Part shown: piece by piece, positions 1 through 9,692 of the stretch
Layout: each line of letters begins with the position of its first letter
How positions within the stretch are numbered: the stretch's first letter is position 1
Assembly: GCF_013522705.1 (NCBI RefSeq)
Contig: NZ_JAAMRE010000021.1
Coordinates: forward strand, 44,181 to 108,180
Length of the DNA stretch: 64,000 nucleotides
Direction: 5' to 3'
DNA from: Pseudomonas lurida
Lineage (GTDB): Bacteria; Pseudomonadota; Gammaproteobacteria; Pseudomonadales; Pseudomonadaceae
Translations under genes and position numbers: made by a program
Notes under the pieces: generated by a model
The model's database searches: none
What the model was told of the DNA's origin: nothing
The model's input: the letters and a program-made list of their open reading frames with translations, nothing else

Positions 1-350
1 CTCTGCTTGACCACACAATTGGCCTGGCGTACCAGGCCGATCAGGAACACCACATCGATCAGCGAAGGGTGATTGGCAATGATCATCTGGCCGGGGCGAC
101 CGAGTTTTTCGGCGCCTTCGACGCTGTAGGTCAGCACGCCGGCGCGTTGCATCAGACCAATGAAGAACCAGAACAGCCAACTGATCATGTGCCGCGCACG
201 ACCTCGATGCCGGGCCGCGCTGCCCGGCAGGCAATTGAGCAGGGGAAACACCAGCAGGCGCAGGCACAGCCCGCCGACACCGAACAGGGCGAAACTGGCG
301 GCCGTGGCGCACAGGCGCCAGTAGTAGGCGTCCCTTGGCTTGTCGGTCAT
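1..350 (-). CDS. Lysophospholipid acyltransferase family protein (partial, runs off the left edge)
   Basis: The first 116 or so residues of a membrane acyltransferase of the PlsC/LPLAT type are visible. A hydrophobic N-terminal segment (about residues 14-40) is followed by an Ile-Ala-Asn-His-Pro-Ser-Leu-Ile-Asp stretch, which carries the family's H-x4-D catalytic motif. The ATG at 350 overlaps the end of the upstream gene by four bases (ATGA), so the two are translationally coupled. A small LPLAT directly behind a ketoacyl-synthase-like chain-length factor is typical of aryl polyene (APE) and related polyene lipid clusters, where it is thought to attach the polyene to a lipid carrier. The cluster assignment is inferred from these two genes only. 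The C-terminal part lies outside the window. Confidence 0.8.
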   Translation of the reverse strand, partial: MTDKPRDAYYWRLCATAASFALFGVGGLCLRLLVFPLLNCLPGSAARHRGRARHMISWLFWFFIGLMQRAGVLTYSVEGAEKLGRPGQMIIANHPSLIDVVFLIGLVRQANCVVKQ

Positions 351-1066
351 GGCGTGCGTTGCCAATTCCATACGCGGTTCTTCCAGGCATGTTGGCACGC
401 GCCCTGGTTGGTGAGCAGGGTGCGCAGCAGGTTCAGGGCGTGGGGCCACTGGGTTTGAGTGGCTTGGACAGTGCCGGTGGTGAGTTCCAGTTGCCACTCG
501 TCGCCTGGGGTGAGCAGCAGGCCAAGCGCGTAGGGGAAAGGCACGTCATGGATCCAGCTGGCATAGGCGGCGGGCGGCTGCTCTTCGGTGATCACCAGCA
601 ACACCGCCGGTGCGCCTTCATTGAGCAACGCGGCGGCTTCGAGCAGGCCGTGTTCCAGGCCGTCGCCGGCGGCGGCGAGGGCGGTCATTTCGCTGGTTTC
701 ATTGCGCAGGATCGACCACAGGCCGATCACTGCGTTGTGCACCGACAGGCTGAACTGGGTCGGCGACAATGGCTGTTCGTGGGCCAGGTCGCTGAGGATG
801 TCGAGGGTGCGCGGGGTTTCGCCGTGGCGCGACACAAATACCAGCGGCAGGTCCTGCAGGCCCTCGGCCAGCGGCCAACCCACACTGAAAGCCATGCGCG
901 CCAGGCGGCTCAGGCGTCGGCGTTGAATGGCTGGCAGAAATGACACGTCGGGAGAGGCTTCGCTTTCGGGCAGCAACACCGGGGCCTTGCACCAGGCGTG
1001 CCAGTCGTCCGCACTCTCCAGGCCAGGGGCCCAGGCGCGCCATTGGGCGATGTTGAAGTTGATCAC
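347..1066 (-). CDS. Beta-ketoacyl synthase-like (chain length factor type) protein of a probable aryl polyene cluster
   Basis: This 239-residue protein resembles the short ketoacyl-synthase N-terminal-like family (Ketoacyl-synt_2) found at the head of APE clusters. Its N-terminus (FNIAQWRAWAPGL) and the SVHNAVIGLWSI segment, where a condensing enzyme would have its catalytic-Cys region, fit that family. No active-site Cys is seen there, so it probably acts as a non-catalytic partner or chain-length factor. The start is GTG at 1066 without a clear Shine-Dalgarno, chosen because the conserved N-terminus begins there and no better upstream start exists. It is the first gene of a minus-strand operon continuing past base 1. 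Lipid or polyene biosynthesis at the inner membrane is inferred from context. Confidence 0.72.
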   Translation of the reverse strand: MINFNIAQWRAWAPGLESADDWHAWCKAPVLLPESEASPDVSFLPAIQRRRLSRLARMAFSVGWPLAEGLQDLPLVFVSRHGETPRTLDILSDLAHEQPLSPTQFSLSVHNAVIGLWSILRNETSEMTALAAAGDGLEHGLLEAAALLNEGAPAVLLVITEEQPPAAYASWIHDVPFPYALGLLLTPGDEWQLELTTGTVQATQTQWPHALNLLRTLLTNQGACQHAWKNRVWNWQRTP

Positions 1067-1403
1067 TGAGAAGTTATCCCGCCCCTGCGGGCTTCCATGT
1101 GCGGCATTTGGCCCCGAATACCGGGACAGGGAGCAAGCGCCGAATGGCGCGCATTATCCGGGTGCCGTGGGGTTCTAGCAAACATTGGTAAAAAAATGTT
1201 CAAGGTCGATTACAAAATCACGGGAAAGATTGACAGATTGTCCGTTACCCAAGCGCTGGTTGGATTGTCAGACCGTTCCGAATCATTCGTGTGTGTCATA
1301 CGACTGCGTTCTGTCGATGCAGCACTGCATGGATGAACGAGGTAGCTAACAGGCGCTTTTGCCCTCTACACTCGGACATTCATTGATACACGGAGGTTTT
1401 TCC
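1067..1403. other. Intergenic region between the APE-like cluster and parA
   Basis: These 337 bases separate two divergent genes and must hold both promoters. I find no convincing ORF, RNA gene, long inverted repeat or unambiguous -35/-10 pair. The part from 1190 to 1400 is visibly more AT-rich than the flanking genes, as expected for a promoter region. A good Shine-Dalgarno (CGGAGG, 1391-1396) precedes the parA ATG. Confidence 0.6.
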
Positions 1404-2174
1404 ATGCGGCGTGTGGTGTTCAATCAGAAAGGCGGCGTGGGTAAATCCAGCATCGCCTGCAACCTGGCGGCGGTCAGCGCCAGCGAAGGCTATCGAACCC
1501 TGTTGGTGGACCTGGATGCACAAGCCAATTCAACCCAGTACCTCACCGGCTTGACCGGCGACGACATTCCCATGGGCATCGCCGATTTTTTCAAGCAGAC
1601 CCTGTCTTCCGGGCCGTTTTCCAAGAAGAACAAGGTGGATATCTACGAAACGCCGTTCGACAACCTTCATGTGATCACCGCCACCGCCGAACTGGCAGAC
1701 CTGCAACCCAAACTCGAAGCCAAGCACAAGATCAACAAGCTGCGAAAGCTGCTGGATGAACTGGGCGAAGATTACGACCGGATTTACCTGGATACACCCC
1801 CGGCATTGAATTTTTATGCGGTTTCGGCGCTGATTGCCGCTGATCGCGTGTTGATCCCCTTCGACTGTGACAGCTTCTCGCGCCAGGCCCTGTATGGCCT
1901 GCTGGCGGAAATCGAAGAATTGAAGGAAGACCACAACGAAGGGCTGGAAGTGGAAGGCATCGTGGTCAATCAGTTCCAGGCCCGCGCCAGCCTGCCGCAG
2001 CAGATGCTCGACGAGTTGATCGCCGAAGGCCTGCCGGTGCTGCCCGTGTACCTGGCCAGCTCCGTGCGCATGCGCGAATCGCACCAGGAAAGCCGGCCGC
2101 TGATCCACCTTGACCCACGGCACAAGCTGACCCAGCAATTTGTGGAGCTGCATAACCTGCTGGAAGGCACCTGA
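1404..2174 (+). CDS. ParA/MinD-family ATPase, standalone
   Basis: This 256-residue protein is a deviant Walker-type P-loop ATPase of the ParA/Soj family. It starts almost directly with the P-loop (QKGGVGKSS, residues 7-15), followed by the switch DLDAQANST and the Walker-B-like YLDTPP. Such proteins use ATP-dependent dimerisation to position cargo on the nucleoid or membrane. The ATG at 1404 is preceded by CGGAGG seven bases upstream; the frame is open further upstream but without homologous sequence. No parB or cargo gene is adjacent, so this is not the chromosomal parAB pair. PAO1 has a similar orphan ParA at the same relative place (PA5028, from memory). The cargo is unknown. Confidence 0.85.
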   Translation: MRRVVFNQKGGVGKSSIACNLAAVSASEGYRTLLVDLDAQANSTQYLTGLTGDDIPMGIADFFKQTLSSGPFSKKNKVDIYETPFDNLHVITATAELADLQPKLEAKHKINKLRKLLDELGEDYDRIYLDTPPALNFYAVSALIAADRVLIPFDCDSFSRQALYGLLAEIEELKEDHNEGLEVEGIVVNQFQARASLPQQMLDELIAEGLPVLPVYLASSVRMRESHQESRPLIHLDPRHKLTQQFVELHNLLEGT

Positions 2175-2199
2175 GCTCAAGCGCCACACAGATCCAAGG

Positions 2200-2284
2200 C
2201 GGGAGGGGCTTGCCCCGATAGCGTATTGCCAGCTAACTCATTTGGAGCTGACCCTCCGCATCGGGGGCAAGCCCCCTCCCACAG
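2200..2284. repeat. REP doublet (REPIN-like) between convergent parA and trxC
   Basis: Two inverted copies of a REP core face each other: GGGAGGGGCTTGCCCC at 2201-2216 and GGGGGCAAGCCCCCTCCCAC at 2263-2282, separated by about 46 bases. Each core can fold by itself and the pair can form one long hairpin. This is the layout of the REPIN elements of P. fluorescens. It lies between two convergent 3-prime ends and may also help end transcription. Confidence 0.8.
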
Positions 2285-2307
2285 TGTCCAGCATTGTGTC
2301 GGTCCGG

Positions 2308-2742
2308 TTATATCCCCTGGCTACGCAACCAGCTCATTAATTGCGGCAGCGGGAACGCCCCGCTCTGGCGCGCCACTTCACGGCCGTTTTTGAACAGAAT
2401 CAGACTGGGTATCGACCGAATCCCCAGTTGCGCCGACAACGGCTGGTTGGCTTCGCTGTCCAGCTTGGCCAGCCGGCACTTGCCTTCCAGCTGCCCGGCC
2501 GCCTGCTCAAACACCGGCGCAAACGACTTGCACGGCCCGCACCAGTCGGCCCACACATCCACCAATAGTGGCAGATCGCCCTTGATCTGACTGGCGTAGT
2601 CGCCTTGCTTCAACTCGAAAGGCTTGCTCAGTAGCACCGCTTGCTTGCAGCGCCCGCACTTGGGCGCATCACCCAGACGTTCGCCGGGGATGCGGTTGAG
2701 GCCGTTGCAATGGGGGCAAGGGATGACGAGAGGTTCGGACAT
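2308..2742 (-). CDS. trxC: Thioredoxin 2 (TrxC)
   Basis: This is a 144-residue cytoplasmic disulfide reductase. The N-terminus carries a zinc-binding module with two CxxC pairs (C9-x2-C12 and C29-x2-C32), the mark of TrxC as opposed to TrxA. The thioredoxin fold follows with the active site W67-C68-G69-P70-C71 and the conserved cis-Pro in SIPSL. TrxC proteins donate electrons to oxidised proteins and are often linked to oxidative stress; the zinc module tunes redox potential. It is the last gene of the minus-strand run antiporter-mscK-selO-trxC, 87 bases behind selO, and its neighbour SelO is also redox-linked. Length is normal for the family. Confidence 0.95.
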   Translation of the reverse strand: MSEPLVIPCPHCNGLNRIPGERLGDAPKCGRCKQAVLLSKPFELKQGDYASQIKGDLPLLVDVWADWCGPCKSFAPVFEQAAGQLEGKCRLAKLDSEANQPLSAQLGIRSIPSLILFKNGREVARQSGAFPLPQLMSWLRSQGI

Positions 2743-2829
2743 GGTGGGCTCCTGGGATGGCCAATGGATTTTATTTGGCGCCGCCGCCGGTGTTTATCAA
2801 GGTAGCCAGCATGCGTCGACCTCTCGATT

Positions 2830-4293
2830 TCACGACGAACAACTGATCTCCAGATGCTTACCCCAATCCGGCGGCCGTTGCGCGTACTGTTCCATGCCGG
2901 GCTGCTCCTCAAACGGCTTGGAAAGCACCTCGTGCAGCCGCCGTACTTCGCTGTAGTCACCTGACTCGGCGGCGGTAATGGCGTTTTGCGCCAGGTAATT
3001 GCGCAGGATGTACAGCGGGTTTACCGCGTGCATCCGTTCACGACGCTGTTCTTCGCTGTAGTCCCCGTCCCGCGCTACACGGGCTCTATACAGTTCCGCC
3101 CAGGCATCGAACCCGGCCATGTCGACAAAATCATCGCGCAGCTTCGCCACCGCCAGCGCTGCCGATTCATCCCCCAGGCGGCGCCAGAACAGTGTGTAAT
3201 CCACGCCGCTGTTCTGCATCAGCTTGAGCAACCGCTCGACCAGCTTCTGGTCGTCGTCCTCGGCGGTGGTCAGCCCCAATCGGCGGCGCATCAGGTCCAG
3301 GTAGTGGGCCTGGTAGTACGGCAGGTACAGGCCAAGCGCTTCCTTCAAGGCGTCCACGCTGATAAACGGCGTGAGCGCCTGGGCCAGCGCGCTGAGGTTC
3401 CACTGGCCAATCGGCACTTGGTTGCTGAAGGAATAGCGCCCTTCATGATCGGAATGGTTGCAGATGAAATGCGCGTCAAAATCATCCAGAAACGCAAACG
3501 GCCCGTAATCGAAAGTGATGCCCAGGATCGACATGTTGTCAGTGTTCATCACACCGTGGCAGAAACCATAGGCCTGCCATTTGGCGATCAGCTCGGCATT
3601 GCGTTCGACGATTTCGCGGAACATCGCCAGATACGGCTCGGGCTGTTCGCGGCATTCGGGGTAGTGCAGGTTCAACACGTGTTCGGCCAGTTGCGCCTGC
3701 TGCTCGGGCTGCTTGGTGTAATAAAAATATTCGAAATGCCCGAAGCGGATGTGGCTGGGCGCCAGGCGCAGGACCATTGCGCCGCGCTCTTGCTTCTCGC
3801 GCCATACCGGCGTGTCGGAGCCGATCACGCACAGCGCGCGGCTGGTGGGAATGCCCAGGGCGTGCAGCGCTTCGGACGCCAGGAACTCGCGAATCGACGA
3901 GCGCAGGACCGCGCGGCCATCCCCCATGCGCGAGTAGGGTGTCATCCCCGCGCCCTTGAGGTGCAGGTCCCAGTGTTCGCCGGCTTCGTTGTACACCTCG
4001 CCCAACAGCAACCCCCGGCCGTCGCCGAGTTGCGGCGTGTAGCCGCCGAACTGGTGCCCGGAATACACCATCGCCCGCGGTTCGGCTTCGGCCCACAGCT
4101 TGTGGCCACCGAACAGTTCGGCAAACACCGGCGTTGCCGCCACCGCCGGGTCGAGATCGAGCAGGGCCATGGCCGCATTGCTTGCCACCACCAGGCGTGG
4201 CTCGTCGAGGGGCTCGGGCAGAACGTGGGTTGAGAACGCGTCGCCCAAACGGGCGAAGCGGTTGTCGAAGGTCAGTTCATCGAGGGCTTTCAC
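2830..4293 (-). CDS. selO: SelO (YdiU) protein adenylyltransferase
   Basis: The 487-residue protein matches SelO/YdiU along its length, from MKALDELTFDNRFARLGDAF to the conserved C-terminal Cys-Ser-Ser tail. SelO is a pseudokinase-fold enzyme that binds ATP in flipped orientation and transfers AMP to Ser/Thr/Tyr of targets, in E. coli including redox proteins such as glutaredoxin and SucA. Visible landmarks are YSGHQFGGYTPQLGDGRG (about 57-74), the HGVMNTDNM catalytic-loop region and TFDYGPFAFLDDFD, which holds the DFG-like metal site. The C-terminal Cys fits the redox control reported for the family. It lies 48 bases downstream of the mscK-like gene, same strand. The bacterial form has Cys rather than selenocysteine. 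Confidence 0.93.
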   Translation of the reverse strand: MKALDELTFDNRFARLGDAFSTHVLPEPLDEPRLVVASNAAMALLDLDPAVAATPVFAELFGGHKLWAEAEPRAMVYSGHQFGGYTPQLGDGRGLLLGEVYNEAGEHWDLHLKGAGMTPYSRMGDGRAVLRSSIREFLASEALHALGIPTSRALCVIGSDTPVWREKQERGAMVLRLAPSHIRFGHFEYFYYTKQPEQQAQLAEHVLNLHYPECREQPEPYLAMFREIVERNAELIAKWQAYGFCHGVMNTDNMSILGITFDYGPFAFLDDFDAHFICNHSDHEGRYSFSNQVPIGQWNLSALAQALTPFISVDALKEALGLYLPYYQAHYLDLMRRRLGLTTAEDDDQKLVERLLKLMQNSGVDYTLFWRRLGDESAALAVAKLRDDFVDMAGFDAWAELYRARVARDGDYSEEQRRERMHAVNPLYILRNYLAQNAITAAESGDYSEVRRLHEVLSKPFEEQPGMEQYAQRPPDWGKHLEISCSS

Positions 4294-4341
4294 CGGCCAT
4301 CTCCAGCAGAATGCCCCCGCATTTTGCTGGGGCTGGATGCG

Positions 4342-7300
4342 TTAGTCGAGTTTGCTCGGTGGCGGTTCAGGTGCATCCTGGACTTTTCCGGCGGGCGGCT
4401 CGGGTGCGTCCTGCTCCGGCGTCGAGGCGGCGATGGTCTTGCGCTCGTCCTCGACCGGCACCAGCTTATATTCCTGGCCGTGCATGTTCTTGAGGTACAC
4501 CTCCATCTGCCGGAACGAGATGTTGATGTGCTGTTTCTTGAACTCACGGTTGATATAGCGGTTGACCTCGTCCAGTACCGGGTTGCGGTCGCCCAGGTCG
4601 CGCACGTGCATGCGCAGTTCGTGGTCCAGAGTGCTTTCGCCGAAGTTGAGGAAGTACACATGGGGTTCCGGATCTTTCAGAACCCGTGGGTTTTCCCTCG
4701 CGGCCTTGAGCAGCAGTTCCTTCACCAGGTCCAGGTCGGAGCCGTAGTCCACGCCCAGTTTCAGCGTGACGCGGGTGATGGTGTCGGTCAGCGACCAGTT
4801 GATCAGTTGCCCGGTGATAAACGTTTTGTTCGGGACAATGATGTCCTTGCGGTCGAAATCGGTGATGGTGGTGGCGCGGATGCGGATCTTGCTCACCGTG
4901 CCCGACAGGTTGCCGATGGTGATGGTGTCGCCGATGCGCACCGGGCGTTCGAACAGGATCATGATGCCGGAAATAAAGTTGGCAAAAATTTCCTGCATGC
5001 CGAAGCCCAGGCCCACCGACAGCGCGGCCACCAGCCATTGCAGCTTGTCCCAGCTCACGCCGAGGGTGGACAGGGTCGAAACAAAACCCACGCCGGCAAT
5101 GATGTAGGACAGCAAGGTGGTGGTGGCGTAGGCGCTGCCCTGGGCCAGGTCCAGTTTGGACAGCACCAGCACTTCCAGCAGGCCGGGCAGGTTGCGCGCC
5201 AGGGCGAAGGTGATGCCAATGATGATCAGCGCGCCGAGCAAGTCGCCGATGCTGATGGGCACCATGCTGATATTCGCGCCGGTGCCGCTGGTGTATTCGT
5301 ACAGGGTGACGTTGTCCAGGTAGGAAAATACCGAGATCAGGTCCGACCACACCCAGTACAGGGCCGCGATGAAGCCGCCGAGCAAGGCCAGGCGGATCAG
5401 GCGCATGGACTGTTCGTTGACCTGTTCGATGTCCAGGGTCGGTTCTTCGATCACCGCTTCGCCTTCGCCGGCTTCCTTGGCAGCCTGGCGTTTGGCCAGG
5501 GCACGCGAATAAGCCAGGCGCCGCGCCGCGACACCGAGGCCGCGCACAAAGGTGGCTTCGATCACCAGCCAGAGCATCAGCAGGTAGAGGGTGTTGATCA
5601 AACGGTCGCTGAGCTTGAGAGCGGTGTAGTAGTAGCCGAAGCACACCGCGATAAACAGCGCGACGGGCAGCGCGGTGAACAACAGGCCCACGGCTTTGCG
5701 AAACAGCGAGGCTTTTTCGTGGGTCGGGCTGTAGAGCAGCAGGCGACCCAGCAGCCAGGCCATCAACGCGTAGCAGGTCAGCACCACGCCGATGCCCAGC
5801 ACATCGTCGGCCAGCGCCGCCGGCTGGTGTTCGGCGATAGCTACCACCGCCACGAGTGCCAGCACCACCAACCCGAGCTTGCGCACCCAGCCTTGGAGGA
5901 ATTCAACCTGGGGTTTTTCCCAGCGGAAGTGCAATTCGGCCACGCCGCCCGGCGCCAGAATCCGGTAAGCGGTGTAGAACACCAGCCACGCCTGGGCCAG
6001 CTGCAGCAGCGCCGAACCCAGGTTGGCGTTCTGCCCTCGGGCGTCGATCTGCAGCGCGTAGCCGCACAAGGCCAGGCCCAGGGACACCGGCATGGCCAGC
6101 AGAATGTTGATCAGAATGGCCTGCGGCGTGTGCCACTGGCTGTCGCGCTTGAAGTGGCCGATGTCCAGGTGCACCTTGTTCAGGCGCTGATACAGGGCCT
6201 TGCGGCGCCACAGCAGCGCGCCGATCAACAGCAGCAATGGCAGAAACAGCAGCGGGCGCTGGATCAGGCCGTCATACAATTCGCTGACGCTGGAGGCCCA
6301 GGGCAGGGTGGTGACTTGCTTGCTCAGGTGCGCCGGCACGGTTTCCAGCCACTCAGTGTCCAGCGGCTTGTTGCTGGGGATCCAGAACATCTGTTCGTCC
6401 AGCGTGGCGCGCAGGGTGGTGGCGGTGCTGAGCAGTTGTTTCTGGTTCAGTTGCAGGGTGATGGATTCGTTCAGCAGCGCGCTTAACTCGCGGCTCAGGC
6501 GTTCGAGCAGGTCGCTGCGGGTAATCGCCAGTTCCAGCAGGGTGCGCCGCAGTTGCGGGGTCACCTCGTCCGGTGGCTGATTGGTCAGCAGGTTATCCAC
6601 ATAGGCACTGGGGGAGCTGATCAGCTCGCGCTGCTGGTTGACCTCGAACTGGTACAGGCGAATGTTGGCGATATCGTCCGCCAGGTCGCGGTCCACCGTC
6701 AGACGCGGCAATGCCTGTTTTTGCTTATACAGAATCTTGGAAAGCAGCAGGCTGCCCTTGAGCACGTTGATCTGCTCGTCCAGCGCCGAGTCGCTCTGGG
6801 TGACGGTGTCCAGCTGCTGCTTGGTCTGCAGGTTTTTCTGGGTCAGGTCGTTGAGGCGGTCGGTGCTTTTGAGCAGGTAGTCCGAGAGCTTCAGGTTGGC
6901 CGCGCTTTCGGTGGCCAGCAGGCTGCTGCCGCCGGCTTTCTGCGCTTCGATGGACTGCTGCGTAACGGTTTGCTGCGATTGGGCCAGGCGCTTCTGGTTG
7001 ATCAGGGTTTGCAGGTCCTGGATTTCCTGCTCCAGGCGCGCGGTTTTTTCCTGGATCAGGTCGTGCTGGCTGTTGCCCAGGTCTTGCAATTGGCTGTTGC
7101 CGGCCAGTTCCTGGCGGCGCAACGGGATCAATGCGTTCAAGGCGGCGAGTTCAGCGTTCAGCTGGTTGCGCTGGTCGCCACTGAGGGCTTTGCCATTGTC
7201 CTTGCCGGTCTTGAGGATCGTATTGATCTGCTGGATGCGCGTCTGGCTGCTGCTGATTTCGGTCTGCGCCCGCTCGGGGCGGGTCTGGGCGGCGATGGTC

Positions 7301-7725
7301 AGGCTATTGGCGTCGGCCAGCTCTTTTTGCAGGTCGCCTTGCTGGGTGCTGCGCTGCACCAGCAGTTGTTCGAGCTGCGGCACCGGCAACGTGGCGTAGC
7401 GCTGGGCCACGGGCACGATTTTGGTGGCCTTGAGTCGGGCCAGCTCGCGCTGGTTATCGGCGGTCTCGCGTGGCGCGTTTTCCAGCTGGCGCTTGAGGTC
7501 GGCCAGGCGCTGCTCGTAATCCTGCTTGTTGCTCAGGTAAGTCAGCGTCTGCTGCAGGATCGCCTGCAACGCCTTCATGTCGGCGTCGGGCAGCTTGCGG
7601 TCGGGCAGTTTGTCCAGGGATTGCTGGATGGCGTCGGCGCTGGGAGGGTCGGCGGCGTAGACGCTGCCGACACAAAGAGTCAGGCCCAGCAGGGCAGTGG
7701 CGAGAAAAGTGCGCAGGATTGGCAT
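4342..7725 (-). CDS. mscK: MscK/KefA-type mechanosensitive channel
   Basis: This 1127-residue inner-membrane channel has the full MscK layout. A signal peptide (MPILRTFLATALLGLTLCVGSVYA) leads to a long, Gln-rich, coiled-coil periplasmic domain (about 25-480; MscS_porin type). Several membrane helices follow (about 490-850), then the MscS core with the pore-lining helix near GLGFGMQEIFANFISGIMILFERP, the cytoplasmic beta domain (GDTITIGNLSGTVSKI) and an acidic Pro-rich tail. Such channels open under membrane tension to release solutes during osmotic downshock; E. coli MscK also responds to K+. It lies 49 bases downstream of a K+/H+ antiporter on the same strand, an ion-homeostasis pairing also present in PAO1 (PA5021-PA5022, from memory). 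Gating ions cannot be read from sequence. Confidence 0.92.
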   Translation of the reverse strand: MPILRTFLATALLGLTLCVGSVYAADPPSADAIQQSLDKLPDRKLPDADMKALQAILQQTLTYLSNKQDYEQRLADLKRQLENAPRETADNQRELARLKATKIVPVAQRYATLPVPQLEQLLVQRSTQQGDLQKELADANSLTIAAQTRPERAQTEISSSQTRIQQINTILKTGKDNGKALSGDQRNQLNAELAALNALIPLRRQELAGNSQLQDLGNSQHDLIQEKTARLEQEIQDLQTLINQKRLAQSQQTVTQQSIEAQKAGGSSLLATESAANLKLSDYLLKSTDRLNDLTQKNLQTKQQLDTVTQSDSALDEQINVLKGSLLLSKILYKQKQALPRLTVDRDLADDIANIRLYQFEVNQQRELISSPSAYVDNLLTNQPPDEVTPQLRRTLLELAITRSDLLERLSRELSALLNESITLQLNQKQLLSTATTLRATLDEQMFWIPSNKPLDTEWLETVPAHLSKQVTTLPWASSVSELYDGLIQRPLLFLPLLLLIGALLWRRKALYQRLNKVHLDIGHFKRDSQWHTPQAILINILLAMPVSLGLALCGYALQIDARGQNANLGSALLQLAQAWLVFYTAYRILAPGGVAELHFRWEKPQVEFLQGWVRKLGLVVLALVAVVAIAEHQPAALADDVLGIGVVLTCYALMAWLLGRLLLYSPTHEKASLFRKAVGLLFTALPVALFIAVCFGYYYTALKLSDRLINTLYLLMLWLVIEATFVRGLGVAARRLAYSRALAKRQAAKEAGEGEAVIEEPTLDIEQVNEQSMRLIRLALLGGFIAALYWVWSDLISVFSYLDNVTLYEYTSGTGANISMVPISIGDLLGALIIIGITFALARNLPGLLEVLVLSKLDLAQGSAYATTTLLSYIIAGVGFVSTLSTLGVSWDKLQWLVAALSVGLGFGMQEIFANFISGIMILFERPVRIGDTITIGNLSGTVSKIRIRATTITDFDRKDIIVPNKTFITGQLINWSLTDTITRVTLKLGVDYGSDLDLVKELLLKAARENPRVLKDPEPHVYFLNFGESTLDHELRMHVRDLGDRNPVLDEVNRYINREFKKQHINISFRQMEVYLKNMHGQEYKLVPVEDERKTIAASTPEQDAPEPPAGKVQDAPEPPPSKLD

Positions 7726-7774
7726 AGAGACCGGTCGAGCAAGTGAAGAATCGGGGGCATTGTCGCCCCGCAGT

Positions 7775-9517
<1,743 letters not shown>

Positions 9518-9644
9518 AGGCAGTACTCCATAAGCAGATACATAAGACGAGGCGCAAACTGACCATGCAGTCTGCGTGCCAGGGATTCTAACCTGTTGAA
9601 TTGCCGCCCTGTCAAAAAGCTTTTCTGATTCACCTGGATCCAAA

Positions 9645-9675
9645 TGGGGGAGGGGCAAGCCTCTCCCACATTTTT
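9645..9675. repeat. REP-type hairpin 3-prime of the chemoreceptor gene
   Basis: An imperfect palindrome, GGGGGAGGGGCAAGCC followed by TCTCCCACATTTTT, lies just behind the minus-strand chemoreceptor stop (9693) and before the antiporter gene. It belongs to the same GTGGGAG/GGCAAGCC REP class as 2200-2284. Confidence 0.65.
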
Positions 9676-9692
9676 CAAGCCTGTGCAGGCAG

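Noticed and set aside
2830..4293. Possible selenocysteine in SelO
   Set aside because: The C-terminal residue is encoded as Cys and is followed by two Ser codons and a normal stop; bacterial SelO uses Cys.
4324..6486. A 720-codon open frame opposite the mscK-like gene
   Set aside because: Rich in His, Gln and Gly, as expected from antisense reading of Leu/Ala/Gln-rich sequence; no domain or start signal.
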